Positions 56,188 through 59,227 of a DNA stretch of 59,227 nt are shown here, piece by piece. Within the stretch, counting starts at the first letter, position 1, and every line of letters starts with the position of its first letter. The stretch is taken from contig JAUXMY010000034.1 in NCBI GenBank assembly GCA_030683005.1, forward strand, positions 1 through 59,227. Direction: 5' to 3'. The translations under genes were made by a program, and so were the position numbers. The stretch is from Caulobacter sp. (GTDB lineage: Bacteria; Pseudomonadota; Alphaproteobacteria; Caulobacterales; Caulobacteraceae). The notes under the pieces are model-generated. The model worked only from the letters and a program-made list of their open reading frames with translations. It did not search any database and was not told the origin of the DNA.

Positions 56188-56535
56188 CTAGCGGAGCGCC
56201 ATCTGGCTCCAGATGGCGCGCAGGGCCCTCATCTGCTTTTCGGTAGACTCGCGCAAGTCATGGCGGGCGTTGAGTTTGACCCCGACGCGATTGCCGCGCC
56301 GCCAGATCACCTCGGCGTCCCAGGCGATGCCTTCCTTGATCTGCACCAGATGCATCTCAGCCGGCACCAGATGCGGCGTCGATGTCTCGATCATCGCCCC
56401 GTCGGGACTGAGGTTGCGGATAACGCAATCGAGGGTCTGGGTGGCGTCCGTATTGGCGACCTTGCCGGCCAGCAGGGCGCGACCGCGCTGGCCGCGGCGA
56501 CGTTCAATGGGCTTGGGAGACGATGAGCCGGTCAT
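56188..56535 (-). CDS. PilZ domain protein
   Basis: 115 residues from ATG 56535, consisting of a single PilZ fold: ERRRGQRGRALLAGKVANTD contains the RxxxR c-di-GMP motif region, then CVIRNLSPDGAMIET (the D/NxSxxG motif region) and VKLNARHDLRES. The motif residues are present in recognisable form (RRGQR, NLSPDG), so c-di-GMP binding is possible. It is convergent with the 46-residue gene. Effector partner unknown. Confidence 0.82.
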   Translation of the reverse strand: MTGSSSPKPIERRRGQRGRALLAGKVANTDATQTLDCVIRNLSPDGAMIETSTPHLVPAEMHLVQIKEGIAWDAEVIWRRGNRVGVKLNARHDLRESTEKQMRALRAIWSQMALR

Positions 56536-56616
56536 GTCCCGGAGCATCGGCCCCGAACGTTGACATCCCGTATTCACCAAGGCCCGAAATCGCCCGGGGA
56601 TAGTGACGGCCTTGAG

Positions 56617-56641
56617 GGAACGGCCCGTCGCCGCGCTCGTT
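56617..56641 (+). promoter_or_regulatory. Perfect EcfG-type promoter upstream of the 40-residue gene
   Basis: GGAAC at 56617-56621, exactly 16 bases, then CGTT at 56638-56641, the full alphaproteobacterial general-stress (EcfG/SigT) consensus. The start codon at 56671 is 30 bases downstream, normal for a promoter. The sequence match is exact; activity is inference. Confidence 0.7.
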
Positions 56642-56670
56642 GAGACCACTCACGCCAAGGGGAGACAGCC

Positions 56671-56793
56671 ATGACCCGGCCCGACGCAAGCCGAACCGCC
56701 GTGCGAACACGCCGCGATCCGCAGGCGCTCGCCTGTCTGGCCGGGGCGAGCGCCAGCCTTGTCCTGATGGTCCTGACCCTGTGGCTCGCCTGA
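56671..56793 (+). CDS. 40-residue small membrane protein
   Basis: ATG 56671 follows a strong ribosome site (AAGGGGAGA). The product has a basic N-terminus (TRPDASRTAVRTRRD) and one hydrophobic segment to its C-terminus (LAGASASLVLMVLTLWLA), so it is a tail-type single-pass membrane peptide. No family recognised. It is driven by a perfect EcfG-type promoter, so it is likely induced under general stress, as many small proteins in Caulobacterales are. Confidence 0.65.
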   Translation: MTRPDASRTAVRTRRDPQALACLAGASASLVLMVLTLWLA

Positions 56794-56797
56794 CCCG

Positions 56798-57358
56798 TCA
56801 GGCCTCCAGCTCGATGTCCCAGTACAGGTAGTCCAGCCAGCTTTCGTGCAGAAAGCCGGGCGGAAAGCGGCGGCCGTGGTCCTGCAGTTCGTGCATGGAC
56901 GGGCGCCGCGGATGGCGGTGGGGCAGCATATGCGCCTCGCGCGGGGTGCGGCCGCCCTTGGCCAGGTTGCAGGGCGCGCAGGCGGTGACGATGTTCTCCC
57001 AGGTCGTGCGCCCGCCGCGCGAGCGGGGGATGACGTGGTCGAAGGTCAGGTCCTGGCCCGAGCCGCAGTACTGGCAGGCGAAGCTGTCGCGCAGGAACAG
57101 GTTAAACCGGGTGAAGGCCGGCGGCCGGTCCTGGGAGACGTAGGATTTCAGCGACACCACGCTGGGCAGCCGCATCTCGAACGAGGGGCTGTGGATCATC
57201 TTGTCGTAAGAGGACACGACCTCGACGCGCTCGAGGAACACCGCCTTGATCACCTCCTGCCAGGGCCAGAGGGACAGCGGATAGTAGCTCAACGGACGAT
57301 AGTCCGCGTTGAGCACCAGGGCCGGCCAGCCCGACGGCGGCGCCTTAAGCACCTGCAT
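56798..57358 (-). CDS. HNH endonuclease domain protein
   Basis: 186 residues, starting MQVLKAPPSGWPALVLNADY, with the HNH nuclease core: FACQYCGSGQDLTFDHVIPR, then GGRTTWENIVTACAPCNLAK. The CxxC pairs and the DHVIPRSRGG motif are the usual structural-zinc HNH signature. Such stand-alone proteins are widely conserved in alphaproteobacteria and of uncertain function (repair or restriction-like). It is convergent with the 40-residue gene, four bases away. Confidence 0.88.
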   Translation of the reverse strand: MQVLKAPPSGWPALVLNADYRPLSYYPLSLWPWQEVIKAVFLERVEVVSSYDKMIHSPSFEMRLPSVVSLKSYVSQDRPPAFTRFNLFLRDSFACQYCGSGQDLTFDHVIPRSRGGRTTWENIVTACAPCNLAKGGRTPREAHMLPHRHPRRPSMHELQDHGRRFPPGFLHESWLDYLYWDIELEA

Positions 57359-57749
57359 CGGCGGCCTCCCGGAGGAGTGCGGGGTTCACATACGCGACCG
57401 ACCTGAAGACCTGCCTCGCTTCCTGCGCCTCATCAGGGATCGCCACCATCCCCGAACGCGAATCAGAGGATAGACCCGGATCGGCGACAGCACCAAGACA
57501 CGGAGCGCCGGGGGCGGCCGGGTCGCCGCCAGCCCTCGAGCTTAACCACCGCTTAACGGACGTAGCCCCCTGTTGGGCTGGGGCGTTTCGTTCGCGATGC
57601 CTGGATTAAAGGTCTCGTGGAATCTGATAGTTTCGCTAGACTTGCACCGCATTCCATCCACCGACGCTGACCAGCAAGCGACCGGGCGAGCAGAACAACG
57701 GTTCTCATCGATACCCCGGAGCAAGCCAATAAGTGAGTAAGTCCCGCCA
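57359..57749. other. Promoter region between the HNH and RTX genes
   Basis: Nearly 400 bases without a gene separate the divergent HNH and RTX-type genes. It holds a full CtrA site at 57542-57557 and two CcrM-type GANTC sites (GAATC at 57460 and 57620). I see no other feature. Confidence 0.7.
57542..57557. promoter_or_regulatory. Full CtrA box (TTAA-N7-TTAAC)
   Basis: TTAACCACCGCTTAAC fits the CtrA consensus of two TTAA half-sites seven bases apart, including the trailing C. It lies about 192 bases before the RTX-type ATG and 184 bases before the HNH start, so it could control either. CtrA boxes are typical of Caulobacterales cell-cycle genes. Confidence 0.7.
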
Positions 57750-59227
57750 TGCCCACGCTTACCGACTTCGGACCGACGATCACCGTCAACGAAAACACGG
57801 TCAACTCCACACCCCAGATCCTGGACGCGAATGTCGTCTTCACAGACGATGAGGGGGACTTCGACGGCGGGACACTGACCGTCAGCGGCCTGCTGGCCGA
57901 GGACCGCGTCTCCGTGTTCAACCAGGGCACGGGCGTCGGGCAGATCGGCCGGTCGGGCGCCAACATCACCTACGGCGGCGTGATCATCGGGACCCTCGCC
58001 GGCGGCGTCGGCGGCACGATGACCATCACCTTCAACGCCAACGCCACCAGCGCTGCCATCGACGCGCTGATCCAGAATCTCACCTACGCCAACGTCAGCA
58101 ATGCGCCGACGGCTTCGCGGGATCTGGTGCTCAATGTCACGGACGCCGCGGGCAATGATCTGGTCGGACCGCCCGTCATCACCGTAACGGTGACAGCCCA
58201 GAACGACGCCCCCACCGTCGTCGGCGGCGCGACCGTCACCCTTACGGCGGTCGCGGAGGACTCCGCCGATCCCGCCGGCGCGACAGTCGCCGATCTGTTC
58301 GGCCCCCGTTTCAGCGATCCCGATGACGGCGACCAGTTCGCGGGCATCATGATCGGCATCAACAACGCCAACGCGAGCCACGGCGTCTGGCAGGTCTTCA
58401 CCGGCGGCGTCTGGACAAATCTGCCGGCCCTGAGCCCCACCAACACCTATCTGGTAGCGGCATCCGATTCCCTTCGCTTCCTGCCGGCCGCAAACTACAA
58501 TGGTACGCCCGGCGGCATCGTCGTGCTGCTCATCGACAGCTCCGAAGGCCCGGTGGTGACCGGAACGAGGCTGGACAGTTCCCTCACGGGTTCGGGGGGA
58601 ACGACCCGCTACAGCAACTCGACCGTGAGCTTGACCACCAGCATCACATCTGTCGAGGATGCGCCGTCCGCTACGGGATTGCCGACCGACATTGCGGTCA
58701 GCCCGAACGTCGCCTCCGATCTTGATCTGTCCGCCGTCACCCTGACCGATCCGGACACCGCCGGCGCGATCACTGTCACCCTGACGGCCTCCGCCGGGAC
58801 AATGACCGCCACCAGCGGAGGCGGCGTGACCGTCGCGAACTCCGGCACAAGCGAGATCACCCTGACCGGCACGGTCTCGGCGATAGATACGTTCCTCAAC
58901 ACAGCCTCGGCCATCCAGTACACCAGCGCTCTTAACGCCAGCGGTGACAACGCCGCGACGGTCACCGTCACTGCCAACGACGGCTCGGGCGCCGTCGAGC
59001 TCGGCGTGGTCAACATCGACATCGCGGCGGGCCCCACCGGCCCGACACCGGATCCCGACACCTTCACCGGCACGGCCGGCGATGACACGCTGAAGGGCCT
59101 GGGCGGCGATGACGTCCTCGACGGCGGCGACGGCGACGACACGCTCGAGGGCGGCGACGGCGACGACGACCTGACCGGCGGGGCGGGCAATGACACGCTC
59201 AACGGCGGCCAGGGCGCGGATGTCATG
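57750..59227 (+). CDS. RTX-type secreted protein (3' end beyond window)
   Basis: 492 codons are present, with no stop, from ATG 57750. The N-terminal part (MPTLTDFGPTITVNENTVNS) leads to beta-rich, cadherin/VCBS-like repeats (QNLTYANVSNAPTASRDLVL, SVEDAPSATGLPTDIAVSPN). From about residue 445 the hemolysin-type calcium-binding nonapeptides appear (GGDDVLDGGDGDDTLEGGDG), the mark of proteins exported by type I secretion and folded by calcium outside. It lacks a Sec signal peptide, as expected. Function (adhesin, enzyme or S-layer-like) unknown because the end is missing. Confidence 0.85.

Noticed and set aside
59060..59227. Tandem DNA repeats as a possible CRISPR
   Set aside because: They encode in-frame calcium-binding nonapeptides of an RTX protein, with no spacers.

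Overview
The window is high-GC alphaproteobacterial chromosome, most likely from the Caulobacterales (Caulobacter, Phenylobacterium or Brevundimonas type). Several things point there: a PleC-like histidine kinase whose catalytic His falls near residue 604, a DUF2336 protein, a full CtrA-type TTAA-N7-TTAA site, a perfect EcfG-type GGAAC-N16-CGTT promoter, and the dcw and mre gene orders. I see no phage, IS element, CRISPR array or rRNA. Nearly all genes read as ordinary chromosomal core or accessory genes.

Layout. 1-7355 (minus) is the 5' half of the division and cell-wall cluster, mraZ-rsmH-ftsL-ftsI-murE-murF-mraY, with every junction overlapping by 1-8 bases; mraY runs off the window. Three TGGG boxes at a 10-base period lie upstream of mraZ. 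7356-8257 holds the RNase P RNA gene flanked by palindromic repeats. 8258-11281 (minus) carries an AmpD-type amidase, an EamA transporter, a lipoprotein and an enoyl-CoA hydratase. 11282-12207 has no convincing protein gene but holds a DnaA-box cluster, a candidate structured RNA with a strong terminator hairpin, and a 25-base inverted repeat. 12208-15065 is an NMT1/THI5-like ABC importer interrupted by a 249-base palindromic element.

15124-25254 holds a secreted Pro/Ala-rich protein plus DUF2336 pair, a double TonB-C-like protein, pepN, an EamA transporter, a pleC-like kinase and a Tat-dependent dienelactone hydrolase. 25328-27345 (minus) is an EF-hand / ECF sigma / anti-sigma / periplasmic metal-sensor-like operon. 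27405-33223 (minus) is the elongasome set mreB, mreC, mreD, mrdA, rodA. 33400-36044 has an EamA transporter and leuA with a clear Leu-codon leader peptide and attenuator. 36140-41871 has an alkylsulfatase, a TVP38 protein, an aspartate aminotransferase and an AmpG-like MFS protein. 42397-44561 is an old-yellow-enzyme / carboxymuconolactone decarboxylase / DoxX-like group. 44568-46349 encodes an unusual regulator (PAS-like, two LuxR-type HTHs, and an alpha/beta-hydrolase domain lacking the catalytic Ser and His), next to tRNA-Leu(CAA).

47999-54080 is mainly a tyrosine/homogentisate catabolic cluster: a MarR regulator, fumarylacetoacetate hydrolase, a His-rich membrane protein, hmgA and hpd, with an isoaspartyl peptidase between hmgA and hpd. 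The 3' end carries exoD, dsbB, coq7, two very small proteins with EcfG-like promoters, a PilZ protein, an HNH endonuclease and the start of a large RTX-type secreted protein behind a CtrA box.

Several families of intergenic palindromes (REP/BIME-like) punctuate the window and are listed separately. All assignments come from reading the sequence; no database search was possible.
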